Part shown: piece after piece, positions 17,088 to 25,834 of the stretch
How positions within the stretch are numbered: position 1 is the stretch's first letter
Layout: every line of letters begins with the position of its first letter
Source of the DNA: Roseococcus sp.
Lineage (GTDB): Bacteria > Pseudomonadota > Alphaproteobacteria > Acetobacterales > Acetobacteraceae
DNA: 43,702 nucleotides
Assembly: GCF_019747315.1 (NCBI RefSeq)
Contig: NZ_JAIEQY010000086.1
Span: 1 to 43,702 of the forward strand
Direction: 5' to 3'
Translations under genes and position numbers: made by a program
The notes under the pieces: model-generated
Seen by the model: the letters and a program-made list of their open reading frames with translations, nothing else
Databases searched by the model: none
What the model was told of the DNA's origin: nothing

Positions 17088-18071
17088 ATGATTCGTCGCT
17101 TCGCGCTTGCCGCGATGGGATTGCTCGCCCCAGTCCTTGCCCAGGCCCAGAGTTTCCCGCAGCGCCCGGTCACGCTCACCGTGGGCTTCGCCCCGGGTGG
17201 CAGCACCGACATCGCCTCCCGTCTCATCTCCGAGCGCTTCGCCGCCAATCTCGGCACGGATGCGCGAGTCGTGGTGGAGAACCGGCCTGGCGCCTCGGGC
17301 GTGGTGGCGGGCGATTGGCTGCGGCGCCAGACGCCGGACGGCCATGCGCTGATGCTGATCGAGGTCAGTTCCCACGCCATCGCGCCGGCCGCGCTGGAGG
17401 GCGGCACGCCCTTCAACCCGCTCTCCGATGCGACGCAGATCGCGATGATCGGCACCGCACCCATGGTGCTGATCGCCGCACCCAGCTTCCCGGCGACGAC
17501 GGCACAGCAGGCCATCGCGGTGCTGCGCGCCTCGCGCCCCGAGCAATATGCCTATGCGACCTCGGGCGTCGGCTCCATCCCGCATCTGGGGGTGGAAATG
17601 CTGGCGCTCCAGCTCGGCGCGCGCTTCACCCATGTGCCCTATCGCAGCGGCGGGCTGATGCTGACGGCGATCCACCAGGGCGAGGGGCAGTTCGGCATCG
17701 CCGTGCTGGCCTCCGCCGCCGGGCAGATCCGCGGGGGGCTGGTCCGGGGCCTCGCGGTGACAAGCCGTGAGCGCTTCCCCTCCTTCCCCGACCTTCCCAC
17801 CCTGAACGAAGGGGCCATGCCGGGCTTCGAGCTCACGACCTGGAACATGATCATCGGCCCGCCCAACATGGCGCCGGCCCTGGTCGCGCAGCTCAACCGC
17901 GCCCTGGTGGCGACGGTGGCCGATGCGCCCCTGCGCGAGCGCCTGCTCCAGGCCGGGGTGCTGCCCTGGTCCACCGAGAACACGCCCGAGACGACGCGCG
18001 CCTTCCTGACCAGCGAGGTCGAGAAGTACCGCCAAGTTGTGGCGCGGACGGGAATTCGCCTGGAGCGTTGA
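17088..18071 (+). CDS. Bug/TctC family periplasmic solute-binding protein (2)
   Basis: The 327-residue product has a signal peptide ending at about residue 21 (MIRRFALAAMGLLAPVLAQA) and the Bug fold: VTLTVGFAPGGSTDIASRL, VENRPGASGVVAG, HVPYRSGGLMLTAI, and DLPTLNEGAMPGFELTTWN. The ATG has a clear ribosome-binding site (CGGAGG, 6 bases upstream). The ligand is unknown. It precedes an aminotransferase gene by 57 bases, so the ligand may be an amino or keto acid (inference). It differs clearly from the preceding Bug protein in its middle part, so it is not a recent tandem copy. Confidence 0.91.
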   Translation: MIRRFALAAMGLLAPVLAQAQSFPQRPVTLTVGFAPGGSTDIASRLISERFAANLGTDARVVVENRPGASGVVAGDWLRRQTPDGHALMLIEVSSHAIAPAALEGGTPFNPLSDATQIAMIGTAPMVLIAAPSFPATTAQQAIAVLRASRPEQYAYATSGVGSIPHLGVEMLALQLGARFTHVPYRSGGLMLTAIHQGEGQFGIAVLASAAGQIRGGLVRGLAVTSRERFPSFPDLPTLNEGAMPGFELTTWNMIIGPPNMAPALVAQLNRALVATVADAPLRERLLQAGVLPWSTENTPETTRAFLTSEVEKYRQVVARTGIRLER

Positions 18072-18096
18072 TGCGGGCGCAATTCCGCCTGATACT
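18068..18096 (+). promoter_or_regulatory. candidate promoter for the aminotransferase gene
   Basis: TTGATG (18068-18073) and GATACT (18091-18096), 17 bases apart, each match 4/6 of the sigma-70 consensus. The -35 overlaps the end of the preceding Bug gene; the ATG is 33 bases downstream. By-eye prediction. Confidence 0.33.
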
Positions 18097-18128
18097 GGCC
18101 TGAACGACGCTCAGGAAAGCCAGACACG

Positions 18129-19334
18129 ATGGACGGTTCGATCAGCCCCAAGCCCGCGCGCCCCATGGCGCGCGGCCGCCTCTTCTTCGCCAATCCGGGG
18201 CCGACGAACATCCCGGATTCCGTCCTCGCCGCCACGGCGCGCGCCAGCATCGACTTCAACGACCCGGCCTTCCTCGCCGTCTATGACGCCTGCTTCGAGG
18301 GGCTGAAGAAGGTGCTGAAGACAAGGCACCACCTCTTCATGTACACGGCCTCGGGCCATGGCGCCTGGGAGGCCTCGCTCGTCAACACGCTCTCGCCCGG
18401 CGACCTCGTGCTGATCCCGGAGACGGGGCATTTCTCCGACAGCTGGGCCAAGATGTGCGGCACCTTGGGCTTCGAGGTGCAGATGGTGGCGGCCGACTGG
18501 CGCCGTGGCGTCGAGATCGCGGCGATCGAGGCCGCGCTGGCCGCCGATACCGGCCACAAGATCAAGGCCGTCTGCTGCGTCCACAATGAGACGGCGGCCG
18601 GCACGCGCATGCCGCTCGACCAGGTGCGCGCCGCGATGGACCGCGTGAAGCATCCGGCGCTGCTGATGAGCGACACCATCTCCTCGCTCGGATGCTATGA
18701 TTTCCGCATGGATGAGTGGGGCGTGGATGTCTGCGTCGGCGGCAGCCAGAAGGGACTGATGCTGCCCACCGGCTTCAGCTTCACCGGTGCCTCCGAGAAG
18801 GCGATGGAGGCGCATCGCGCCAGCACCCATCCGCGCCATTACTTCGACTGGACCGAGATGCTCACCCGCCGCCAGAAGAGCTTCGTCGGCACGGTGCCGA
18901 CCACGCTGTTCTACGGCCTGCAGGAAGCGCTGCGCCTGATGCTGGTGGAGGAGGGGCTGGACAATGTCTTCGCCCGACATGCCCGCCTCGCCAAGGCGGT
19001 GCGCGCCTGCGTGCAGCATTGGTCCGGCAACAATGGCCCGCAGCTGTTTTGCCAGAATCCGGAGCGTTGGTCGGACAGCGTGACCGCCGTGCTGATGCCG
19101 GAGGGCTTCGATGCCGAGCCGGTGCGGAAGATCGCGCTGGAACGGTTCAATGTCTCGACCGGCGGCGGGCTCGCCAAGCTCTCGGGCAAGGTGTTCCGCA
19201 TCGGCCATCTGGGTGACCTGAACGAGCCGATGGTCATCGGCACGCTGGGCGCCATCGAGATGGCGCTGGGGATCGCGGGTGTGCCCCACGCCAAGGGCGG
19301 CGTGCAGGCGGCGCTGGACAGCCTGGCGGCCTGA
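18129..19334 (+). CDS. class V PLP aminotransferase (serine/alanine-glyoxylate aminotransferase-like)
   Basis: The 401-residue fold-type I PLP enzyme resembles serine-glyoxylate and alanine-glyoxylate aminotransferases. It has the opening FANPGPTNIPDSVL, the MYTASGHGAWEASLVN cofactor-phosphate region, the VHNETAAGTRMPL segment, the SDTISSLGCYDFRMDEWGVD aspartate region and the Schiff-base lysine Lys208 in GGSQKGLMLPTG. The C-terminal substrate-binding RIGHLGDLNE motif is present. Likely reactions use glyoxylate or another 2-oxo acid as acceptor; the exact donor cannot be read. The start at 18129 fits the family, with a purine-rich AGGAAAG upstream. A hairpin terminator follows the stop. Confidence 0.91.
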   Translation: MDGSISPKPARPMARGRLFFANPGPTNIPDSVLAATARASIDFNDPAFLAVYDACFEGLKKVLKTRHHLFMYTASGHGAWEASLVNTLSPGDLVLIPETGHFSDSWAKMCGTLGFEVQMVAADWRRGVEIAAIEAALAADTGHKIKAVCCVHNETAAGTRMPLDQVRAAMDRVKHPALLMSDTISSLGCYDFRMDEWGVDVCVGGSQKGLMLPTGFSFTGASEKAMEAHRASTHPRHYFDWTEMLTRRQKSFVGTVPTTLFYGLQEALRLMLVEEGLDNVFARHARLAKAVRACVQHWSGNNGPQLFCQNPERWSDSVTAVLMPEGFDAEPVRKIALERFNVSTGGGLAKLSGKVFRIGHLGDLNEPMVIGTLGAIEMALGIAGVPHAKGGVQAALDSLAA

Positions 19335-19347
19335 GGCCTCTGTCTTT

Positions 19348-19375
19348 GGGGTGGCCGGCATTCGCCAGCCGCCCC
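19348..19375 (+). terminator. hairpin terminator after the aminotransferase gene
   Basis: A 12-bp stem with one G-U pair and one mismatch, closed by ATTC, is followed by TTT. It lies 13 bases after the aminotransferase stop and just before the end of the convergent membrane-protein gene. It is the best intrinsic terminator candidate in the window, though the T-run is short. Confidence 0.5.
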
Positions 19376-19377
19376 TT

Positions 19378-19797
19378 TCAGAGGCGCCAGATACGCCGAA
19401 ACGCCAGGGCGGCCAGGCCACCGGCGAGCGCCCCGGCCAGCGGCAGGACCGGCTTGGCAAAGACAGCCAGCTGCAGCAACAGCGCGCCCGCGGCCGCGCC
19501 ACCGATCGCATAGGCCAGGCGCCCCTGCCGGCCGAGTGCGGCCAGCAGCAGATGCACCGGCAGCCCACCCGCGACCGTCAGCAGGAGAGCGAAGGGCCAG
19601 GCGAAGATCATCGCGGCCGAACCCAGGGCGAAATCCCCGATCAGTGTGGGCGTGAGCTCATCCAGCCCGGCATCCGGCAGGTAGGAGATCAGCAATAGCA
19701 CCGGCAGCGGCGTCAGGCAGGCGACCAGGGATGCCGCCAGCACGCCAAGAACAAGCCGCCCCGGCTGGCTCGCAATCAGCCGGTGGCCAAGGCTCAC
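19378..19797 (-). CDS. small four-helix membrane protein of unknown function
   Basis: The 139-residue product is very hydrophobic, with about four predicted transmembrane segments (near residues 15-40, 53-77, 82-88 with 95-112, and 115-132). I do not recognise a family. Its start overlaps the stop of the upstream amidohydrolase gene by 4 bases (ATGA), so it is translationally coupled to that enzyme. It might be a membrane partner or simply a passenger in the operon. Its 3' end faces the aminotransferase terminator. A real gene is likely because of the coupling and the consistent hydrophobic pattern. Confidence 0.7.
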   Translation of the reverse strand: MSLGHRLIASQPGRLVLGVLAASLVACLTPLPVLLLISYLPDAGLDELTPTLIGDFALGSAAMIFAWPFALLLTVAGGLPVHLLLAALGRQGRLAYAIGGAAAGALLLQLAVFAKPVLPLAGALAGGLAALAFRRIWRL

Positions 19798-21242
19798 GCC
19801 ACCAGCGGGGACGGCCCCACCGGGTGCATCGCCACCGGCGTCTCGCCCGACGCCATGGCGGTCGGCAGCGGCCGGAAGCCCTCGGGCACCTCGATATCCG
19901 GCCGCTCCGCGAAGAGCCGCGCCCAGGCACGGTTGGAAACCTCATCCGCCTCGCGGAGGATGCGCGCCTCATCCATGGTCAGCACCACGCCGTCGCGCAT
20001 CAGCCAGCGCCCATCCACCATCACGTCGTCAATGTCGCGCGCCTGGCCTTGGTGCACGAAGACCGAGACGGGGCGGAGGAAGGGCACGAGATGCGCGCGG
20101 TCGGTGCGGAGCATGATGAGGTCGGCCAGGTTGCCCTCGGCCAGCCAGCCGCCATCCGGCACGCCCATGGCCTTGTAGCCATTGCGGGTGGCCCAGCGCA
20201 GCGCCTCCTCCGGCGTGGGATTGCGGCCATCCTTGCGGCGCACGCGCTCCATGAAGAGGCCGGTGCGCATCACCTCCACCATATCCTCGGCCATGTTGTC
20301 GCTGCCCATGGCGATGTTGGCGCCGCCCTCGGCCATCTCGCAGACGCGCGGAGAAAGGCCGCGCCGCGCCGCGATGGCGGAGTTGAAGGCGACATGCGCG
20401 CCGCGCTTGCCGAGGATCTTCTCTTCCAGCGGCGCCATGCAGCGGCAATGCGCGCCGATCATCCGGTCATGGATGAAGCCGATGGAGTCCAGGAACTCGG
20501 TGGGCAGCATGTTGTGATGCGCCTGCACCGCCGCCACCTCGCCCCAGATCTGGTTGAGGTGGATGGTGCAGATCGTGTCCAGCTCCTGCTGCAAGGCGCG
20601 CAAGCTCCGCAGCAGCTCGGGCGAGCACATGTCGGGCGCCCAGGCGGAGACACCAACGCGGACGCGCCCCTCGCCCGCGCCATTCCACTTCGCATACAGC
20701 GCGCGAATGCGGGTGAGGCCCGCTTCGCCCACCTTGGCGTCGCGCTTGAACTCCGCGGGATCGCCGATCGAGGTGCCGACACGGTCCCAGCTGCGCTCGG
20801 CCAGCAGCATGCGCAGGCCGGTGGCTTCCATCTGGGCCGCATAATTCTCGATCTGCGACGCATCCTCCAGCAGGGCGGTTGTGCCGGAGCGCAGTGCCTC
20901 CAGCGCGCCCAGCTCGCACATCACCGCCTGCTCGGCGGGGGTGAGCGGCGGCAGCGGGATGGGCGATAGGCCACCGGTGAAGGGCGGCTCATGCGGGGGC
21001 GAGAGATCCTCGAAGACGCCGCGCGCCAGGGTCATGACGAGGTGCGTGTGGATATTGGCGAAGCCCGGGAAGATGGCGCGCCCTGTGGCATCCACCACCT
21101 CCGCGCCGGGGTAGCGGGTGGCGATCTCGGCGCTGGGGCCAAGGGCCGCGATGCGGTTCCCCTGGATCGCGATGGCGCCGTCATGGTGGATGGTGCCGGC
21201 TTCATCGCCGGTGACGATGGTCGCGTTGCGGATCAGCAGCAT
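19794..21242 (-). CDS. metal-dependent amidohydrolase (SsnA/ATZ-TRZ/cytosine-deaminase-like)
   Basis: The 482-residue product is an amidohydrolase-superfamily enzyme. The N-terminal small beta domain begins MLLIRNATIVTGDE. The metal-binding HxH is at His65 and His67 (FANIHTHLV), and a further histidine lies in HLNQ, another in GAHC, with an aspartate in GSDN. NLADLIML marks the return to the beta domain. Relatives deaminate or dechlorinate heterocyclic or aminated compounds; the substrate is not predictable. The ATG at 21242 is chosen because family homology starts there. It precedes the small membrane protein by overlap and follows a Bug gene by 14 bases, so the Bug protein probably binds the enzyme's substrate or a relative of it (inference). 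Confidence 0.9.
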   Translation of the reverse strand: MLLIRNATIVTGDEAGTIHHDGAIAIQGNRIAALGPSAEIATRYPGAEVVDATGRAIFPGFANIHTHLVMTLARGVFEDLSPPHEPPFTGGLSPIPLPPLTPAEQAVMCELGALEALRSGTTALLEDASQIENYAAQMEATGLRMLLAERSWDRVGTSIGDPAEFKRDAKVGEAGLTRIRALYAKWNGAGEGRVRVGVSAWAPDMCSPELLRSLRALQQELDTICTIHLNQIWGEVAAVQAHHNMLPTEFLDSIGFIHDRMIGAHCRCMAPLEEKILGKRGAHVAFNSAIAARRGLSPRVCEMAEGGANIAMGSDNMAEDMVEVMRTGLFMERVRRKDGRNPTPEEALRWATRNGYKAMGVPDGGWLAEGNLADLIMLRTDRAHLVPFLRPVSVFVHQGQARDIDDVMVDGRWLMRDGVVLTMDEARILREADEVSNRAWARLFAERPDIEVPEGFRPLPTAMASGETPVAMHPVGPSPLVA

Positions 21243-21256
21243 GGGCGTCGCCTTCC

Positions 21257-22216
21257 CTATTCGGCCTGGATGTTGGCCTCGCGCACCAGCCGCGTCCAGA
21301 AGGCGCGCTGCTCGCGCATATGGGCGTCCAGCGCGGCGCCCGGCGTGAAGGCGGCGACGGAGCCGAGGCTGATCATCTGCGCCACCATCTCCGGCGCTTC
21401 CATGACCGCGCGGAAGCCATCCTCCAGCAACTGCCGCCGCGCGGGCGGGATGCGGGCCGGAGCGATCACGCCGTTGAAGCCCATCAACACCCAATCCGTG
21501 CCGGTCTCGCGCACCGTCGGCACATTGGGCAGGCCCGGATGGCGCTCGGGCGAGGAAATGGCCAGCAAGCGCACGCGCCCACCCTCATGCGCGCCGCGGA
21601 AGACGCCGTAATTGCCGACCATCAGCTGCACATCGCCCGCCAGCAGCCCCTGCAACGCCGGGCCGGTGCCACGATAAGGCACATGCGTCATCGAGACGCC
21701 CGCCGCGCGCCGCCAGGATTCATAGAAGAGATGCGGTCCCGAGCCGATGCCCGCCGAGCCGAAATTCAGCGCATCCGGCCGCGCCTTCAGCAGCGCCACG
21801 AATTCCTGCAAGGTGCGCGCGGGGACGCTGGCCGAGACCACCAGCACTGAGGGCCCGGCCGTGAGTTGCGCCACGCCCACGAAATCGCGCTGCGTGTCGA
21901 AGGGCAGGTTCGGATAGAGCGCATGGGTGATGCCGAGATTGCCGGCATCACCCATGAACAGCGTGTAGCCGTCGGGCTCGGCCCGCGCCATGAACTCCAT
22001 GGCGATGTTGCCGTTGGCCCCCCCGCGATTTTCGACCACCACGGGCTGACCCAGCCGCTCGGACAGCTTCTGCATGATGGGCCGCCCCACCGTGTCCACG
22101 CCGCCGCCGGCGGGATAGCCGATGACCAGGCGGATGGGGCGGTCGGGGAAGGGCGCCTGCGCCAGCGCCGGCGTGGCGAGGGGCGCAAGCAGCAGGGCGC
22201 GGCGGGTGGCGTGCAT
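21257..22216 (-). CDS. Bug/TctC family periplasmic solute-binding protein (3)
   Basis: The 319-residue product has a signal peptide with twin arginines (ATRRALLLAPLATPALA), which could use Tat or Sec. The Bug fold shows IRLVIGYPAGGGVDTVGR, VENRGGANGNIAMEF, HVPYRGTGPALQGLLAGDVQ and NVPTVRETG. The ATG at 22216 is selected by the signal peptide; the open frame upstream is not coding-like. It is the first gene of a likely three-gene minus-strand operon with the amidohydrolase and the small membrane protein. No TctAB membrane components are nearby. Confidence 0.9.
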   Translation of the reverse strand: MHATRRALLLAPLATPALAQAPFPDRPIRLVIGYPAGGGVDTVGRPIMQKLSERLGQPVVVENRGGANGNIAMEFMARAEPDGYTLFMGDAGNLGITHALYPNLPFDTQRDFVGVAQLTAGPSVLVVSASVPARTLQEFVALLKARPDALNFGSAGIGSGPHLFYESWRRAAGVSMTHVPYRGTGPALQGLLAGDVQLMVGNYGVFRGAHEGGRVRLLAISSPERHPGLPNVPTVRETGTDWVLMGFNGVIAPARIPPARRQLLEDGFRAVMEAPEMVAQMISLGSVAAFTPGAALDAHMREQRAFWTRLVREANIQAE

Positions 22217-22361
22217 GGCGTGGTCTCCGCTGGGATGCGCGAATCTCGCCCCTGTTTCGCTGGCAGGGAAGCGAATTCCGGCGGCAAGATCGTTGGCCCA
22301 CCCGGATTTGCTCAAGGCCTGGGCGGCGCATTGCACCGCTGGCCCAGCGCGGGGCAGCGCT

Positions 22362-23450
22362 TCACCCGCCCGTGAGGCTGGCCCTCAGCGCCGCGACGGC
22401 GCCGCGATGGGCCGAACGGATGAAGCGCATGCCGCCCTTCGTCCCGATGGGGCCGCAGTGGCAGTGCCGCGCATTGTCCCAGCCGTTGTAATCCATGACC
22501 GGATAGATGCAGGCGCCAAGCAGCGGCACGCCCTCCCGCCGCGCAATCGCGATCTCCTTGGCGATGGCATCCGCCCAGACCACGCCCTCGGGCTCCTCGG
22601 CGCCCGTCTCGGTGATGGCCATGGGCAGCGCATAGCGCAGCCGCATGTCACGCAGCAGAACATGGAGGGGGCGGTAGCCCGCCTCGCCACGCGGCACCTT
22701 CTCGCCATCCGGGCGCCATTGGTTGTGGGGATAAAAATTCCAGCCAAGGACATCGATCGCGGTGGAATCTTGCGCCAGGATCATGTCCAGCGCAGCGACG
22801 GAGCCGGCGACGCGCGAGGCCGAATAGTGCTGCTCCAGCGGGTTCTCCGGGTCGGCAACGATCCAGATCAACGGCTCGCAGACCAGGATGGGCTCCAGCG
22901 CGCCGGCGTCGCGCAGCGCCGCCACCACGGCCAGGTGGCCCGCCACCAATTGGCGCTTGAAGGCATCGCCCTGACGGGTCAGGAAGGGGGCGAAACCGCC
23001 CGTCTCCCCACCAGCCCAGGCCCAGAAGGCCATCTCGTTCACGGGTACCCATGCGCCGATCCGCACGCCCTCGCGCCGCAGCATGCGGGCGGCTTCACCG
23101 GCGAAGCGGGCAAGGCGCAGGGGCCATTCAGGTGACATGATGTCCAGGCCATCCGGCACGCCCCAGTGGCAGATGTCCCAGATCACTTCCGTATCCGCCG
23201 CCAGCGCGCCCGCGATCTGCTGCCGGGCTGAGCTCCAATCGAACACCCCCGCATCACGCTCGATCAGATGCCATCGCAGCGCTTCCCGAACGGTGCGGAT
23301 GCCGAGCGACCGCAGCAGCAGGAAATCCAACGCTGCCCAACGCGGGTGGCCGCTCCGCTCCAGCGGATCCACCCGGGCATGGTCGGCCCGCCGGTGCGAT
23401 GCACTCTCGAAGCCACCCCAGACCGGGCTGGAAAAGCGAATCTCCGACAG
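22362..23450 (-). CDS. clan GH-A glycoside hydrolase-like protein with non-canonical start
   Basis: This TIM-barrel glycosidase-like protein is related to GH1/beta-glucosidase-type enzymes. Landmarks are RTVREALRWHLIE, VIWDICHWGVPDGLD, the acid/base glutamate in WVPVNEMAFW and the nucleophile glutamate in AITETGAE, near residues 139 and 281 when counted from the start used here. The first GTG in frame (23372) would remove the conserved first strand. The frame upstream of it reads RFSSPVWGGFES and so on, typical of the family's beginning, but holds no ATG, GTG or TTG. A CTG at 23450-23448, 5 bases after the stop of the preceding gene, is my best guess, through re-initiation. The gene sits directly behind a glycosyltransferase-mutase fusion and probably acts on the same glycan. 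The function is sure only at the level of fold and catalytic pair. Confidence 0.75.
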   Translation of the reverse strand: MSEIRFSSPVWGGFESASHRRADHARVDPLERSGHPRWAALDFLLLRSLGIRTVREALRWHLIERDAGVFDWSSARQQIAGALAADTEVIWDICHWGVPDGLDIMSPEWPLRLARFAGEAARMLRREGVRIGAWVPVNEMAFWAWAGGETGGFAPFLTRQGDAFKRQLVAGHLAVVAALRDAGALEPILVCEPLIWIVADPENPLEQHYSASRVAGSVAALDMILAQDSTAIDVLGWNFYPHNQWRPDGEKVPRGEAGYRPLHVLLRDMRLRYALPMAITETGAEEPEGVVWADAIAKEIAIARREGVPLLGACIYPVMDYNGWDNARHCHCGPIGTKGGMRFIRSAHRGAVAALRASLTGG

Positions 23451-23455
23451 AACGG

Positions 23456-25741
23456 TTACTCGGCCGCCGCCTTGACCCGCGCCACTTCCACCAGGCGTCG
23501 CGCCGTGGTCAACGCCTGCGCCACCACTTGGTCCATGTTCATGTAGCGGTAGGTGCCCAGCCGGCCCAGGAATGTCACGCCCGCCTCGGCATCGGCCAGC
23601 GCCTCATAGCGCTTGTAGAGCGCCTGGTTCGCTGCATTCGGGATCGGGTAGAAGGGCTCGCCGGTGGCGGAGGACTTCTCGCGGCACAAGCTGGTGAAGC
23701 GGTGCTTCTGACCAGTGATGTGCTTGAATTCCGAGCAGCGCGTATAGGGCGTTTCCATCCCGGGATAGTTGATGGTGCCGACCGGCTGCACGAAGTCCAC
23801 CTCGCGCGTCTCATGCTCGAAGACCAGCGAACGATAGGGCAACGGGCCGAAGCACATCCCGAAATAGCTGTCCACCGGGCCGGAGAAGACGAGGTGCGAC
23901 CCAGGGTTCACGCCCAACTCGGCATAGTCCGTGGAGAGCCGGATGGTGATGTTCGGATGGTCCAGCATCTTCTCGAACATCCGGGTATAGCCCTGGGCCG
24001 GCATGCATTGATGGCGATCCTGGAAGTAGCGGTCATCATCGCTGGCGCGCGTTGGCACGCGCGCTGTGACCGCGCGATCCAGCTCGCTCGGGTCCATGCC
24101 CCATTGCTTGCGGCTATAGCCTTCGAAGAACATCTCATAGAGCCGCTGGCCGACCGCCGAGACCACGAAATCCCGGGCCGAGCGGATTTCGGCCACGGGT
24201 TCGCCCAGCGTTTGGAGGAAGGCTTCGGCTTGCGCATCGGTGGTGAGCGACGTGCCGAGCACCTCATTCAGCGTGGTGCGGTTGATCGGCATGGGGACCA
24301 GGCGGTCGCCCAGCTGCGCAAGGACACGATGCTCATAGGGCCGCCAGGCCGTGAAGCGCGAGAGATAGGCCAGCACCGCATCACTGTTGGTGTGGAAGAT
24401 ATGCGGGCCGTAGCGATGCACCAGCACGCCGCTGGCATCGTACTCGTCATAGGCATTGCCGGCGATATGCGGACGGCGATCCACCACGCAGACGCTGTGC
24501 CCAGCGGTGGCCAGACGCTCGGCCACGACGGCGCCGGCAAAACCGGCCCCGACCACCGTGTAGTCCGCCGCGACCAACGGGGCATTGCTGCGCAGGGCCG
24601 GGCGGGCCAGGCGGCGGGCCTGCTGCGCTTCGGCCAGAAGGCGCGTCATCTCATCGGCAATGCTGTCCCAGGACATCGTCGCCAGCAGGTCATCCACGGC
24701 CACGAAGTCCGAGACATCGCTGCACGCCATGATCGCGGCCGCCGCCGCCACGAAGCCTTCAGCGTCGGAAGCGACGGTCACCGCACCGATGCCGGCAAAG
24801 CGCGACACGACATCTGCCACGGGCGTCGAAATCACACGACAGCCGCCCGCCAGGTATTCCGGCGCCTTGGTCGGGCTGATGAAGCGCGTCGCCTCATTCA
24901 GCGCAAAGGGCATGAGGGCCACATCCCAATGCGAGAGGAAGGCCGGCAGATCCTGGTAGCTTTGCCCGCCGAGCCAATGGATGTTCGATGCTTGCGGAAG
25001 TTCCTCCGGCGTCAGCTTCGCCACGGGGCCGACCATGATGATCTGCCAGTCGGGGCGCAACGCTGCGATTCCGGCCAACAGCCCCATGTCCAGCCGCTCA
25101 TCGATCACGCCGAAATAGCCCAGCGCCGGGCGGCGGATGCGCGCCTGCACCTCCGGCTCCGGCAGCAAGCCGCGGGCGGTGAAGAAATGGCCGAGGTCCA
25201 CGCCACTCGGCACGCAATGGATGTTCTTGTGCAGATGCTGCTTCGCGGCGAAAAGGCTGGCACCACCCGTGAACATGATATCGGCCGAATTGATCAGCCG
25301 CTGCTCGCGCAAGCGCATTTCGGCGGGGGCAAATCGGAAGCCGGAGAGCTCATCCATGCAGTCATAGGCCACGGCGAGCCAAGGCACGTGCGAGGAGAAA
25401 GCAACGGCAATCGGCGTGTAGTACCATGCGATAGCCGGGCCCGTGGTGACGAGGAGCTCATCCAGCAGGTTCCGCGTTGCGCGCACATCGGTGGGGTCGG
25501 GCAGCATGGGCGTCGCGACCGTGACGCCGGTCATGGGGCAGAGGCGCAGGTTCAAGTGTTGCTCCGGATGGGCAACCGCCTCCTCGAAGAAGAATACCCG
25601 CCGATTTGCAGCGAAGCGCGACATGAGGTGCTGCGGGCGCTGGAAGACGAATTCCCAGCGCAGATGCGAAAAGCAGATGAGCGGCGGCGCGCTCTGCTGG
25701 TGACGGAATGTTGAACCATCCATGGCCATACTCATCTCCAA
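23456..25741 (-). CDS. glf: fusion of a glycosyltransferase and UDP-galactopyranose mutase
   Basis: The 761-residue product joins two enzymes. Residues 1 to about 385 form a GT-B-like glycosyltransferase: FSHLRWEFVFQRPQHLMSR, WYYTPIA, VAYDCMDELSGF, VPSGVDLGHF, LGYFGVIDERLD, and the donor-site segment ISPTKAPEYLAGG. Residues about 392-761 form a complete UDP-galactopyranose mutase: VVGAGFAGAVVAERLA flavin fold at about 396-411, RPHIAGNAYDE, YGPHIFHT, FFEGYSRKQWG, and LGRLGTYRYMNMD at the end. The mutase converts UDP-galactopyranose to UDP-galactofuranose, and the transferase half probably uses this or a related donor. Four in-frame ATGs lie within the first seven codons (25741, 25735, 25729, 25723), so the exact start is uncertain. 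A glycosidase gene follows within a few bases. Fusion is visible as one uninterrupted frame. Confidence 0.92.
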   Translation of the reverse strand: MEMSMAMDGSTFRHQQSAPPLICFSHLRWEFVFQRPQHLMSRFAANRRVFFFEEAVAHPEQHLNLRLCPMTGVTVATPMLPDPTDVRATRNLLDELLVTTGPAIAWYYTPIAVAFSSHVPWLAVAYDCMDELSGFRFAPAEMRLREQRLINSADIMFTGGASLFAAKQHLHKNIHCVPSGVDLGHFFTARGLLPEPEVQARIRRPALGYFGVIDERLDMGLLAGIAALRPDWQIIMVGPVAKLTPEELPQASNIHWLGGQSYQDLPAFLSHWDVALMPFALNEATRFISPTKAPEYLAGGCRVISTPVADVVSRFAGIGAVTVASDAEGFVAAAAAIMACSDVSDFVAVDDLLATMSWDSIADEMTRLLAEAQQARRLARPALRSNAPLVAADYTVVGAGFAGAVVAERLATAGHSVCVVDRRPHIAGNAYDEYDASGVLVHRYGPHIFHTNSDAVLAYLSRFTAWRPYEHRVLAQLGDRLVPMPINRTTLNEVLGTSLTTDAQAEAFLQTLGEPVAEIRSARDFVVSAVGQRLYEMFFEGYSRKQWGMDPSELDRAVTARVPTRASDDDRYFQDRHQCMPAQGYTRMFEKMLDHPNITIRLSTDYAELGVNPGSHLVFSGPVDSYFGMCFGPLPYRSLVFEHETREVDFVQPVGTINYPGMETPYTRCSEFKHITGQKHRFTSLCREKSSATGEPFYPIPNAANQALYKRYEALADAEAGVTFLGRLGTYRYMNMDQVVAQALTTARRLVEVARVKAAAE

Positions 25742-25834
25742 TTGTCCTGCGTCGCACGCAGTGATTGATGTGGTGGAAGAAGGCGTGCAGACGCCGCGAC
25801 ATGGGCAAGCCCACGAATGAGCCCCCCAGAATCG

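Noticed and set aside
23399..25714. 771-residue open frame antisense to the glycosyltransferase-mutase fusion
   Set aside because: The sense strand has two intact enzyme domains; the antisense translation has only His/Arg/Gly-rich shadow sequence.
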